A stretch of 32,662 nt of DNA from Ignavibacteriales bacterium (lineage in GTDB: Bacteria > Bacteroidota > Ignavibacteria > Ignavibacteriales > Melioribacteraceae), in assembly GCA_003599395.1 (NCBI GenBank), contig QZJX01000036.1, positions 1-32,662 of the forward strand. The letters are read 5' to 3'. The translations under genes and the position numbers were made by a program. This document shows, piece by piece, positions 24,957 through 32,662 of this stretch. The notes beneath the pieces were generated by a model that saw only the letters and a program-made list of their open reading frames with translations, had not been told where the DNA came from and made no database searches. Within the stretch, counting starts at the first letter, position 1. Each line of letters begins with the position of its first letter.

Positions 24957-26741
24957 TCAATGTTGATGTTCCGATTGCCGGTTAGTTTTTTCTTCAGAAG
25001 TTTTATAGCTATCTATTGCACTAATTTTTTTTGTAACTTCTCCACAAGTTAACATCATATCACCAAAATATGGATTTCTTATTTCTTCAGATTCACTTAA
25101 CCAATATGCACCTTTATCGTCAAAAGCCATAGGACAGTATTGAACGTATACCCAATCAATGTTAACTCCAAATAATTCTGCAGCGTTAATTAATGCTTCT
25201 GAAACTATTTCAAAATGTTTTCTTTGTTCTTCTATTTCGTTGGTTTCTATTACGGAAGAAAGTGAACTACTTACATTATTTACTATTTCCATCCATTGAT
25301 GATGCGGCTCGTCTTCAAGTAAACTCATATTTACATTTTTTAGAGAACGGTTAACTTTTTGTGCTTCTTTTTTTACTTTAGCCACATCGCTTTCTACAAA
25401 GGCATTTTTAAGAAGAAAGTAATTATTTACAACATCTGTTAATTGTGTTTTGAATGTATTATTAACTTCAAGACGTTTGCTTTCCGGTTGATTCATCATA
25501 CTGTGTTTGCCACTGAGCTGCGCTGCAGCATCGACGGCGAAGACTCCATTAACAACTATTTCTTCACCTTCGGTTAAACCTTTTTCGACTATGTAATTAT
25601 TCCCGGCTTGTGGACCTAAAATTACTTCACGCATTTCAAAAGTAGAGGATTCGGCTCTTGGTGTTTTTACATAAACTACCGAACGCTTGCCAGTCCACAA
25701 CACAGATGTTTTTGGAATCATCAATGATTTTGATCCACTGTTCCTGGACATTGTTAAATTTGATGAAGTTGATTTCAAAATTGCATTAACAAACATGCCC
25801 GGCTTCAACAATAAACCGGGATTACTGGTTTCGGTTCTTACAGAAGCTGTTCTTGTTTGAAGATTGATTAACGGATCAACGAATGTAACAGTCGAACTAA
25901 ATTCTTTACCGGGTAGCGAAGCTACATTAAAATTTACTTTACTTCCAAGATTAATCCAAGGAAGATCACTTTCATAAGCATCAAGCATAATCCATACAGA
26001 ACTCAGGTCTGCAATTTCAAAAAGAATATCTCCTTTATTTGTATAGTCTCCAGTTGAAATATTTCTTTTTGTGACAATCCCGGAAACATCAGCATAAATA
26101 TCTAATTCTGTAAATACTTCGCCTGCAGATTCAATATAAGAAATCTGTTTTTCTGTCATTTTCCATAAACGAAGCTTTTCTTTAACTGCTGAATAAATAG
26201 AAGGATTGCTTTCTTTGTTCTTTGCAGCTTCAAGAAGTTCTTTTTGTGCGCTTACTAATTCAGGTGAATAGATCGTTCCTAGTTTTTCATCTTTTTGTAC
26301 TGTTTGCCCGGTGAAATCAACAAATAATTTTTCAATTCTACCGGAAAAGTCGGCAGTTATTGAAACAAGCTTTCTTTCATCGGGAAATACTTTACCTGTT
26401 AATGCTATTTCATATTCAGGAATATTGTAAGTTACTTTTTTTGTTTGGACATTTGCTAAAGCTGCTGCTTCCGGCGACATTGAATAAGTAAAATTATTTT
26501 GAACCCCTGGATTATTATTGGATAGGGGAATCAAATCCATTCCACAGATTGGACATTTGCCCGGTTCATTTTGCCTAATTTGTGGATGCATTGAGCAAGT
26601 CCATATTGTTTCTTCAGCAACTTCATTATTATGCAGATGAGTTTCAGAATTATTGCCGCCAAACAGAAACCAGCCGATTAAAAGTCCTGCCGATAGCACC
26701 AGAAAAAATTGGAATATCCGGTTTTTAAATATTGTTTTCAT
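24957..26741 (-). CDS. CusB-like RND periplasmic adaptor with heavy-metal-binding and DUF3347 domains
   Basis: 594 aa. An N-terminal membrane anchor (about 11-28) precedes a heavy-metal-binding domain TIWTCSMHPQIRQNEPGKCP (about 46-65) with Cys49, His52, Cys63 and Cys66 (GKCPICGMDLIP). The adaptor follows, with a barrel-sandwich part at AKVTYNIPEYE to GIVTKRNISTGD and a beta-barrel region with KPGMFVNAILK. The C-terminus (about 425-575) resembles DUF3347, with DWVYVQYCPMAFDDKGAYWL and a final EHQH. It would join the RND pump and the TolC-like channel encoded upstream. Copper or silver is the likely substrate; the metal is inferred from the neighbouring CopB-like pump and the metal-binding motifs. 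Confidence 0.9.
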   Translation of the reverse strand: MKTIFKNRIFQFFLVLSAGLLIGWFLFGGNNSETHLHNNEVAEETIWTCSMHPQIRQNEPGKCPICGMDLIPLSNNNPGVQNNFTYSMSPEAAALANVQTKKVTYNIPEYEIALTGKVFPDERKLVSITADFSGRIEKLFVDFTGQTVQKDEKLGTIYSPELVSAQKELLEAAKNKESNPSIYSAVKEKLRLWKMTEKQISYIESAGEVFTELDIYADVSGIVTKRNISTGDYTNKGDILFEIADLSSVWIMLDAYESDLPWINLGSKVNFNVASLPGKEFSSTVTFVDPLINLQTRTASVRTETSNPGLLLKPGMFVNAILKSTSSNLTMSRNSGSKSLMIPKTSVLWTGKRSVVYVKTPRAESSTFEMREVILGPQAGNNYIVEKGLTEGEEIVVNGVFAVDAAAQLSGKHSMMNQPESKRLEVNNTFKTQLTDVVNNYFLLKNAFVESDVAKVKKEAQKVNRSLKNVNMSLLEDEPHHQWMEIVNNVSSSLSSVIETNEIEEQRKHFEIVSEALINAAELFGVNIDWVYVQYCPMAFDDKGAYWLSESEEIRNPYFGDMMLTCGEVTKKISAIDSYKTSEEKTNRQSEHQH

Positions 26742-26764
26742 AATTTTTTTCTCACTTATTTAAT

Positions 26765-28858
26765 TCATTTCATTGATTTTTTTAAGAGCTGAGCATTAAT
26801 TGCAACGATGATAGTACTCATACTCATTAATACTGCTCCAATAGCCGGACTTAAAACTATTCCAAAGTTATACAACACACCTGCAGCCAAAGGAATAGCA
26901 ATAATATTATAACCTGTAGCCCAGACTAGGTTTTGCATCATCTTTTTATAAGTCGCTCTGCCGAATAAAATAAGATCAGCTATATCTTTCGGATTTGAGT
27001 TTACAAGAATTATATCGGCTGTTTCGGCAGCCACATCAGTTCCCGAACCGACAGCAATACCCACATTTGCCTGAGCGAGTGCCGGGGCATCATTAACACC
27101 ATCGCCTGTCATTGCAACAAACTCACCTTTGTTTTGAAGTTCTTTAACTTTTTCAAGTTTGTCATGAGGCAGAACATTTGCCAGGAAACCATCCATCTTT
27201 AATTCATCACTGACTTTCTTTGCAATTTTTTCATTATCACCAGTAAGTAATAAGTTTTTAATTCCCTCGTTCTTTAGAGTTTTTATTGCATCGAAAGATT
27301 CCTCGCGTACCTGGTCGGCAAATGTGAAATAACCGACAAGTTTGTTACTAATCAAGATATATACGATTGTTGCTGCGGTTTCGTTTTTCGCAGAATCCGG
27401 TATCTCAATTTCCTTCTCTTTTAGGTAATTTGGTCCAACAACTTTTATTTCTTTACCTTCAACAATTCCTTCAATGCCTTTGCCCGGAATACTATCGAAT
27501 TTTTCGGATTCAGGAACTTTAATTCCTTCTTCTTTAATTTTATTCATGAATCCTCTTGCTATATAATGTTCAGAGTGTTTTTCAATTCCTGATGCAAATT
27601 TGAGGAGTTCTTTCTCATCATATTGATTATCAATCACTATTATTCCAGATAATTCGTGTGAACCTTTAGTTAAAGTTCCGGTCTTATCAAAAACTATTGT
27701 ATTAATTAGCCGTGCATTTTCGAATGCAGTGCGGTTACGGATAAGCAATCCTTTTTTTGCAGACATTGTTGTTGAGATTGCAACTACCAAAGGCACAGCA
27801 AGCCCTAGTGCATGCGGACATGAGATAACCATAACAGTTACCATCCTTTCCAGTGCATAAACAAATTCAAATCCAAGTGCAAGCCATACAATCAAAGTGA
27901 TAACACCACCGATTAGAGCTACAAATGTTAAAATTTTTGCAGCACGATCGGCAAGATTTTGAGTTTTCGATTTTACTTTTTGCGCATCTTCAACGAGCTT
28001 TATTACTTTATTGAGGTAGCTGTCTTTACCTGTATGCAAAACTTTTATTTTTAAAGAACCGTTACCGTTGACTGAACCACCGATAACGTGATCATCTTTT
28101 TTCTTTTTAACCGGTTTGCTTTCACCTGTTAACATACTTTCATCGAGGTGACTTTCGCCGTCAATTACAACTCCGTCAACTGGAATTTTTTCTCCCGGTT
28201 TAACTGCTACAATGTCATTTTCTTTTAAATCTTCAACCGGAACGTCTTTCATCTCACCATTTAATACAAGGTGAGCATTCGAAGGCATCATTTTAACTAG
28301 AAGTTCCAACGCACGCGATGCACTTTTAACTGATTTCATTTCAAGCCAATGACCGAGAAGCATAATATCAATCAAAGTTGCCATCTCCCAGTAAAAATCC
28401 ATCCCTGTAAGTCCGAGTGTAACTGCAAAGCTGTAAGCCCAGGCTGCGGTTATAGCAACTCCAATTAAAGTCATCATCCCGATACTTTTTGTTCGGACTT
28501 CATCATACAATCCCTTTAAGAAAGGAAATCCGCCGTAAAAGAATATGAAAGTTGCAAGAGCACTCAAAACATATTTATCACCGATGAATGTCAATTCAAA
28601 ACCAAGCCATTGTTGTATCATATGCGATAATGCAAGAACCGGTATTGTTACGATAGTGTTGATAATAAATTTTTTCAAAAAACCTTCCACCGAATGACCG
28701 GCGTGTTTATCATGTCCGCCATGATCATGTCCATTTTGTTTTTTGTTATGCTCTTGCATATCATGTTCATCATGTTTCTTATGATGTGTGTGTTTTTCTG
28801 GTTCTTTATTATGAGGATGATGTTCATGACCACTGTCTTTATGATTATGTTCGTCCAT
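26765..28858 (-). CDS. copB: CopB-like P1B-type copper ATPase with His-rich N-terminus
   Basis: 697 aa from ATG 28858, chosen because AGGAG precedes it; the longer start at 28882 lacks one. The first 55 residues contain 17 His (e.g. HEHHPH, HTHHKKH, HDHGGH) in place of a cysteine-type HMA domain. Seen: the actuator [10 protein letters not shown], the membrane ion site [15 protein letters not shown] (CPH, the CopB/P1B-3 signature rather than CPC), the phosphorylation motif [28 protein letters not shown], and [13 protein letters not shown] in the last helix. Known CopB members export Cu(II)/Ag(I). It lies in the operon between the TolC-like and CusB-like genes. Confidence 0.9.
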   Translation of the reverse strand: MDEHNHKDSGHEHHPHNKEPEKHTHHKKHDEHDMQEHNKKQNGHDHGGHDKHAGHSVEGFLKKFIINTIVTIPVLALSHMIQQWLGFELTFIGDKYVLSALATFIFFYGGFPFLKGLYDEVRTKSIGMMTLIGVAITAAWAYSFAVTLGLTGMDFYWEMATLIDIMLLGHWLEMKSVKSASRALELLVKMMPSNAHLVLNGEMKDVPVEDLKENDIVAVKPGEKIPVDGVVIDGESHLDESMLTGESKPVKKKKDDHVIGGSVNGNGSLKIKVLHTGKDSYLNKVIKLVEDAQKVKSKTQNLADRAAKILTFVALIGGVITLIVWLALGFEFVYALERMVTVMVISCPHALGLAVPLVVAISTTMSAKKGLLIRNRTAFENARLINTIVFDKTGTLTKGSHELSGIIVIDNQYDEKELLKFASGIEKHSEHYIARGFMNKIKEEGIKVPESEKFDSIPGKGIEGIVEGKEIKVVGPNYLKEKEIEIPDSAKNETAATIVYILISNKLVGYFTFADQVREESFDAIKTLKNEGIKNLLLTGDNEKIAKKVSDELKMDGFLANVLPHDKLEKVKELQNKGEFVAMTGDGVNDAPALAQANVGIAVGSGTDVAAETADIILVNSNPKDIADLILFGRATYKKMMQNLVWATGYNIIAIPLAAGVLYNFGIVLSPAIGAVLMSMSTIIVAINAQLLKKSMK

Positions 28859-28980
28859 ATAATTCTCCTTAATTAAAAACACAAATTAATTCTTTAGAAA
28901 AACCCTTATTCAAAAACACAAAAAACAAATTCCAAATATCTTTGATTCCATTTCCCATCAACAATTTTTCATTAGTAAGT

Positions 28981-30462
28981 TTATCTTCCCAACAACCTTT
29001 CAAGCATTGCCACAGCTTTTTTTTGATCAACAATAGCATTTAAACTTCGTAAACGATAATCTAATATCTGTTGCTGTATTCTTAGTACTTCTTCAAACTG
29101 TGTACCCGATGTTGAATATTGAACAATAAGTAAATCAAGAGTTTGTTGTGCAATATCCCTTTGTTTTTGATACAATGTCATTCGTCTTTCTGCATCATTG
29201 AAATTTTTTATGATGTTTTCATAGCTCGAAATTAATTGATTACTTGTTTCAAGTCTAAGTTGAGAGATTTCTTTCTGTCGAATTACTGATTCATCGATAG
29301 CTCCATCGTACTTGCCTCGCCATAGAGGAATACTAATTGTCGCCATCGGCATTACCATATTATTCGGTTCCATCATCGATCCGGGTCTCTGTTGAAAAAT
29401 AGAATATTGCAAACCCAGACCAATCATCGGGTAACCCATTTTTTTATTCATTTCCTCTTTTGCAATTAATGCTTCTTCTTCTTTTTGAAGCATGCGAATC
29501 ATCGGATTTAGAGAGCGAATATTGTTTGCTAATTCATTATCCTTCCCGGGTAATTGAGAAGGTTGGAGTGTATCGGGAATATTTACAAATTCATCTTCTG
29601 ACCGGTTTAATAAATTATTAAACCGTACCATTAGTGGGTGCATACTATCGTGCATTAGTTCTAATTTATTTTGTAATTCGTTTATTTCAAGCTGCACACG
29701 AAGTACATCAATCATTGAATTATCAGCACTCATCGCAGACATACTACTCATACTTGATTTACCGGAAGTGGGCGTTGAGCTGGAACTTTGATTACTCATA
29801 CTCATTCCACCCATACCGTTTGATGAAGCAGAAGATTGTTTGGAATTCATTGACGGGGTTTTTGAACTTCTTGTTTGACTTGTTCCACCGCTTTTTAATC
29901 TATTGATTGCAAGCTTTTCCAATGTTTGAAGGATCTCTAAATTCTCTTCGGTTATTCTTATTTCTTCCTGAAGCAGGTAAAGTTCATACCAAGTTGACTT
30001 AACTTCAAAGAATAACATACTTTTTGCATCGTTGAATGCTTCATATTTAGCTTTAGCCATAAGAGCGGCTTCTTCCTCAGCAGCTCCAAGTGTACCAAAC
30101 CATGGAAACATTTGCATAAGAGAAATATCTGCTACCTGGTTGCCCATATATCTTTCCATCGGTTCAAGGAAGTAACCGAAAGTAAGTTGTGGATCAGGCA
30201 GGCTACCAACTTGATTGATTTTTTCTAATGAAGCTTGGTATGAATAAAATTTTGATTTTAATCCCGGGTTATTTTCAGCCGCAATCTTTAAATAATCATC
30301 TAATGATTGTGAAGAGATGGTTATTGCACTAACAAAAAAGAGAAATAAAGATTGCTTTATTAAGTATGTAAAACTCTGAGTAATGGTTCCTTTTTTTAAA
30401 CACATAGAGCCACAGAGTTGCACAGAGAACCACCGAGTAATATTTTTTATATATTTTTTCAT
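28981..30462 (-). CDS. TolC/CusC-like outer-membrane efflux protein with Met/Ser-rich insert
   Basis: 493 aa; outer-membrane component of the RND pump. The TolC-type coiled coils are seen in EEAALMAKAKYEAFNDA, ITEENLEILQTLEKLAINRL and the mirrored second half. A low-complexity insert (about 195-250) rich in Met, Ser and Gly (e.g. NGMGGMSMSNQSSSS) interrupts the first half and could bind copper(I). The ATG shares one base with the CusA stop (TAATG) and has AAGGAAG upstream, so the start is firm. The resulting N-terminus is unusually long before the hydrophobic core KQSLFLFFVSAITIS, because an interspersed repeat is read as residues 8-31. Confidence 0.9.
   Translation of the reverse strand: MKKYIKNITRWFSVQLCGSMCLKKGTITQSFTYLIKQSLFLFFVSAITISSQSLDDYLKIAAENNPGLKSKFYSYQASLEKINQVGSLPDPQLTFGYFLEPMERYMGNQVADISLMQMFPWFGTLGAAEEEAALMAKAKYEAFNDAKSMLFFEVKSTWYELYLLQEEIRITEENLEILQTLEKLAINRLKSGGTSQTRSSKTPSMNSKQSSASSNGMGGMSMSNQSSSSTPTSGKSSMSSMSAMSADNSMIDVLRVQLEINELQNKLELMHDSMHPLMVRFNNLLNRSEDEFVNIPDTLQPSQLPGKDNELANNIRSLNPMIRMLQKEEEALIAKEEMNKKMGYPMIGLGLQYSIFQQRPGSMMEPNNMVMPMATISIPLWRGKYDGAIDESVIRQKEISQLRLETSNQLISSYENIIKNFNDAERRMTLYQKQRDIAQQTLDLLIVQYSTSGTQFEEVLRIQQQILDYRLRSLNAIVDQKKAVAMLERLLGR
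30372..30440. repeat. Interspersed repeat of the CACAGAG type inside the TolC-like gene
   Basis: The plus strand reads CACATAGAGCCACAGAGTTG then CACAGAGAACCACCGAG (30400-30437), a degenerate direct array of CACAGAG. To its left ACTCTGAG (30373-30380) is the near inverse of CACAGAGTT, so the whole is imperfectly palindromic. It resembles CACAGAG-rich repeats that I recall from intergenic DNA of many bacteria (memory, not a search). Here it lies within the first 31 codons of the TolC-like gene, in frame and without a stop. Confidence 0.65.
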
Positions 30463-32662
30463 TATTGATTCTTCCTTAATAAAAATTCTTCACGTGCAGA
30501 ATAAAGTACGGGTACAACAAACAATGTAATCAACGCAATCGTCATTCCGCCGAAAGCCGGTATTGCCATAGGTATCATAATATCCGAACCTCTTCCGCTA
30601 GACGTTAAAACAGGTAACAGCGCTAACAATGTTGTTGCAGTTGTCATTAAACAAGGACGAACTCTTTTTATTCCCGCTTCTAATACTGCGGTATGAATTT
30701 CTTCTAAGCTTTCAGGTTTATGTTTTTGAAAACTCTGCTTCAAGTAAGTTGCAATTACTACTCCGTCATCGGTAGCAATTCCAAACAATGCAATAAAACC
30801 GACCCAAACAGCGACACTTAAGTTAAATGTTCGCATTTGGAATAATTCTCTCATGTTAGTCCCGAATAATGAGAAATCCATAAACCAGTTTTGTCCATAT
30901 AACCAAAGCATTACAAAGCCACCAGCAAATGCAAGTGCTATTGCTGTAAAAATCATGAGAGATGTGGTAGATGATCTAAATTGGAAATATAGTATCAAGA
31001 AGATAACAGCAAGAACAAGCGGAACAATGATACTTAAACGCTTTTCAGCACGAAGTTGATTTTCATAACTTCCGGAAAATTTATAACTAACTCCCGCCGG
31101 TATTTCCAATTCACCGGAGGCAATTTTTGACTCAATGTATTTCTGAGCTTCTTCAACAACTGTTACTTCTGCATAGCCGGGATTTTTATCCAACAAAACA
31201 TAACCGACAAGGAATGTATCTTCACCCCTTATCATTGCCGGACCTTGGCGAAATTCGATCTTTGCAATTTGTGCAAGCGGAATTTGCGAACCGGTTGGTG
31301 TGGGAATTAAAATTCGTTTAATCATTTCGGGATTATCGCGCCATTCTCTTGCATATCTTACTCGTATATTAAAACGTTCACGTCCTTCAACCGTCTGTGT
31401 TAAAGGAATACCACCGATCGCAACTTCGATATACATTTGAACATCACCGATACTTAATCCGTAACGAGACATTTCCGTACGATCAAGATCAATTTCAAGA
31501 TAAGGCTTACCTAAACTTCGGTCAGCAAATACTGCTTCGGGTTTAACTGAAGGAACTTCTTTAAGCAGCGATTCTAATTTTAGACTGAAGTCTTCAATAG
31601 TTTTTAAGTCTGGACCATAAACTTTAATTCCCATCGGGGCACGCATACCGGTTTGCAGCATTACAAGTCGAGTTTCAATCGGCTGCAATTTAGGCGCTGA
31701 AGTTACACCGGGAATATCATTTGTAGCTTTTACAATTTCGTCCCAAATATCATCCGGTGATTTAATGTGATCACGCCATTGACGAAAGTATCTACCATTA
31801 TTATCTTCGATTAAATTATCTTTTTCATCTCTAACGAATTCGTCGTTGTCGTCAACCTTGAAACGGATAGGATAACCGTTTTCATCAGTTATATATTCGT
31901 TTTTATAAAGGATAACATTTTCAAACATTGAAAGAGGTGCTGGGTCAAGTGCACTTTCAACCCTACCGGCTTTACCAACAACTGTTTCTACTTCCGGAAT
32001 TGCTTGTACACGCATATCAAGTTGTTGTAAATATTTTTGATTTGCTTCAACCCCGGAATGCGGCATTGAAGTAGGCATCAATAAAAACGAACCTTCATCA
32101 AGAGAGGGCATAAATTCTTTTCCCATTCCGGGAAATGAATGTGATAGAGTACTCCAAAGAGTTGTAGTGCGAATGTTTAAGCCAACTGCATCAAACCCTT
32201 TGGGAATGATTCCAAAAATTTTGTCGAATCCGAGCCAAATATTTATCCCGAACAAAATTATAAAGATCGGAATTGTTAAGAATATCTTTTTATTATCAAG
32301 ACACCATTTTAAAATCTTGGGATAATAATTTATGAATACTATGAAGATGCCGAGCACGAGAGCAATAATGAGAATTATAAAAAAGAAATTAATTAACAAA
32401 GGATTCTTCACACCTAGCGGCATCCACTCTCCGGCAAGTAGCCAAGCAACAGCACCAGTAATTATTGCTACTGTAATTTTTTCGTGATGTTTTATTAGAA
32501 AGTCAATGTATAAACGGTATCGGGAAAGATTATATTTTTTGTAAAATGGATTTTCTTTTATTTCCTCATCATTAAATAGATTGTAGAGAGTATTGTTTAA
32601 TCCAAGTAAAATTAAAACAACACCTGCCCAAGTGATCCAGAATAATGAAATAAATCCGAATA
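30462..32662 (-). CDS. cusA: CusA/CzcA-type heavy-metal RND transporter (N-terminal part outside window)
   Basis: The C-terminal 733 residues of an inner-membrane RND pump; the frame runs open through the window edge, so the Met at 32423 is internal. Seen: PSLDEGSFLLMPTSMPHSG, VGKAGRVESALDPAPLSMFE, TRLVMLQTGMRAPMGIKVYG, GLSIGDVQMYIEVAIGGIPL, ATDDGVVIATYLKQSF, RPCLMTTATTLLALLPVL and several membrane helices near the C-terminus. These are HME-RND (CusA/CzcA) features; Met residues in the porter region and the CopB-like neighbour favour copper/silver, but CzcA-like specificity is not excluded. It is coupled to the TolC-like gene by TAATG. Confidence 0.93.
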   Translation of the reverse strand, partial: FGFISLFWITWAGVVLILLGLNNTLYNLFNDEEIKENPFYKKYNLSRYRLYIDFLIKHHEKITVAIITGAVAWLLAGEWMPLGVKNPLLINFFFIILIIALVLGIFIVFINYYPKILKWCLDNKKIFLTIPIFIILFGINIWLGFDKIFGIIPKGFDAVGLNIRTTTLWSTLSHSFPGMGKEFMPSLDEGSFLLMPTSMPHSGVEANQKYLQQLDMRVQAIPEVETVVGKAGRVESALDPAPLSMFENVILYKNEYITDENGYPIRFKVDDNDEFVRDEKDNLIEDNNGRYFRQWRDHIKSPDDIWDEIVKATNDIPGVTSAPKLQPIETRLVMLQTGMRAPMGIKVYGPDLKTIEDFSLKLESLLKEVPSVKPEAVFADRSLGKPYLEIDLDRTEMSRYGLSIGDVQMYIEVAIGGIPLTQTVEGRERFNIRVRYAREWRDNPEMIKRILIPTPTGSQIPLAQIAKIEFRQGPAMIRGEDTFLVGYVLLDKNPGYAEVTVVEEAQKYIESKIASGELEIPAGVSYKFSGSYENQLRAEKRLSIIVPLVLAVIFLILYFQFRSSTTSLMIFTAIALAFAGGFVMLWLYGQNWFMDFSLFGTNMRELFQMRTFNLSVAVWVGFIALFGIATDDGVVIATYLKQSFQKHKPESLEEIHTAVLEAGIKRVRPCLMTTATTLLALLPVLTSSGRGSDIMIPMAIPAFGGMTIALITLFVVPVLYSAREEFLLRKNQ

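Overview
This is an AT-rich bacterial chromosome window, most likely from the Bacteroidota/Chlorobiota assemblage (an Ignavibacteria-type organism is my best guess). The evidence is a short primary sigma factor lacking region 1.1, a GldC homologue, DUF2911, DUF2892 and DUF3347 proteins, a Bacteroidota-style TAnnTTTG promoter, and many secreted beta-barrel proteins. No rRNA, tRNA, CRISPR array, prophage or transposase gene was seen.

Layout. (1) 1-3301, + strand: end of a histidine operon, hisB(partial)-hisH-hisA-hisF-hisIE, with overlapping genes, an interspersed repeat before hisIE and an apparent -1 frameshift at an A8 run near the hisIE end. (2) 3499-3987: a DinB-like protein. (3) 11816-4066, - strand: a complete tryptophan operon, trpL-trpE-trpG-trpD-trpC-trpF-aroF-trpB-trpA. 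It has a TTGACA/TATCTTTG promoter, a 26-codon leader peptide with three Trp codons, mutually exclusive RNA pairings and an intrinsic terminator before trpE, i.e. a classical ribosome-mediated attenuator. The DAHP synthase gene is embedded in the operon, so the shikimate entry step should share the Trp control. (4) 11886-11993: a group of REP/BIME-like hairpins. (5) 12006-13472: a class-V aminotransferase/cysteine desulfurase-like enzyme. (6) 13698-16867, + strand: an unrecognised lipoprotein followed by three paralogous small beta-barrel proteins and a truncated second copy of the lipoprotein, the result of tandem duplication. (7) 17004-21431: gldC, a YtxH protein, rpoD, a DUF2911/TPR protein, a porin-like protein and thioredoxin. 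(8) 21508-24907: a glycerophosphodiesterase, two small envelope proteins and a Uup-type ABC-F ATPase. (9) 24957-32662, - strand: a copper/heavy-metal efflux operon in the order cusA-like RND (partial), TolC-like, CopB-like P-type ATPase with a His-rich N-terminus, CusB-like adaptor.

A cross-cutting theme is small palindromic interspersed repeats at gene boundaries inside operons: between hisF and hisIE, at the trpF stop codon, and inside the signal-peptide region of the TolC-like gene. The most interesting items are the trp attenuator with an apparently leaderless leader peptide, the repeat inserted in frame in the TolC-like signal peptide, the tandem lipoprotein/barrel locus, and the hisIE frameshift.
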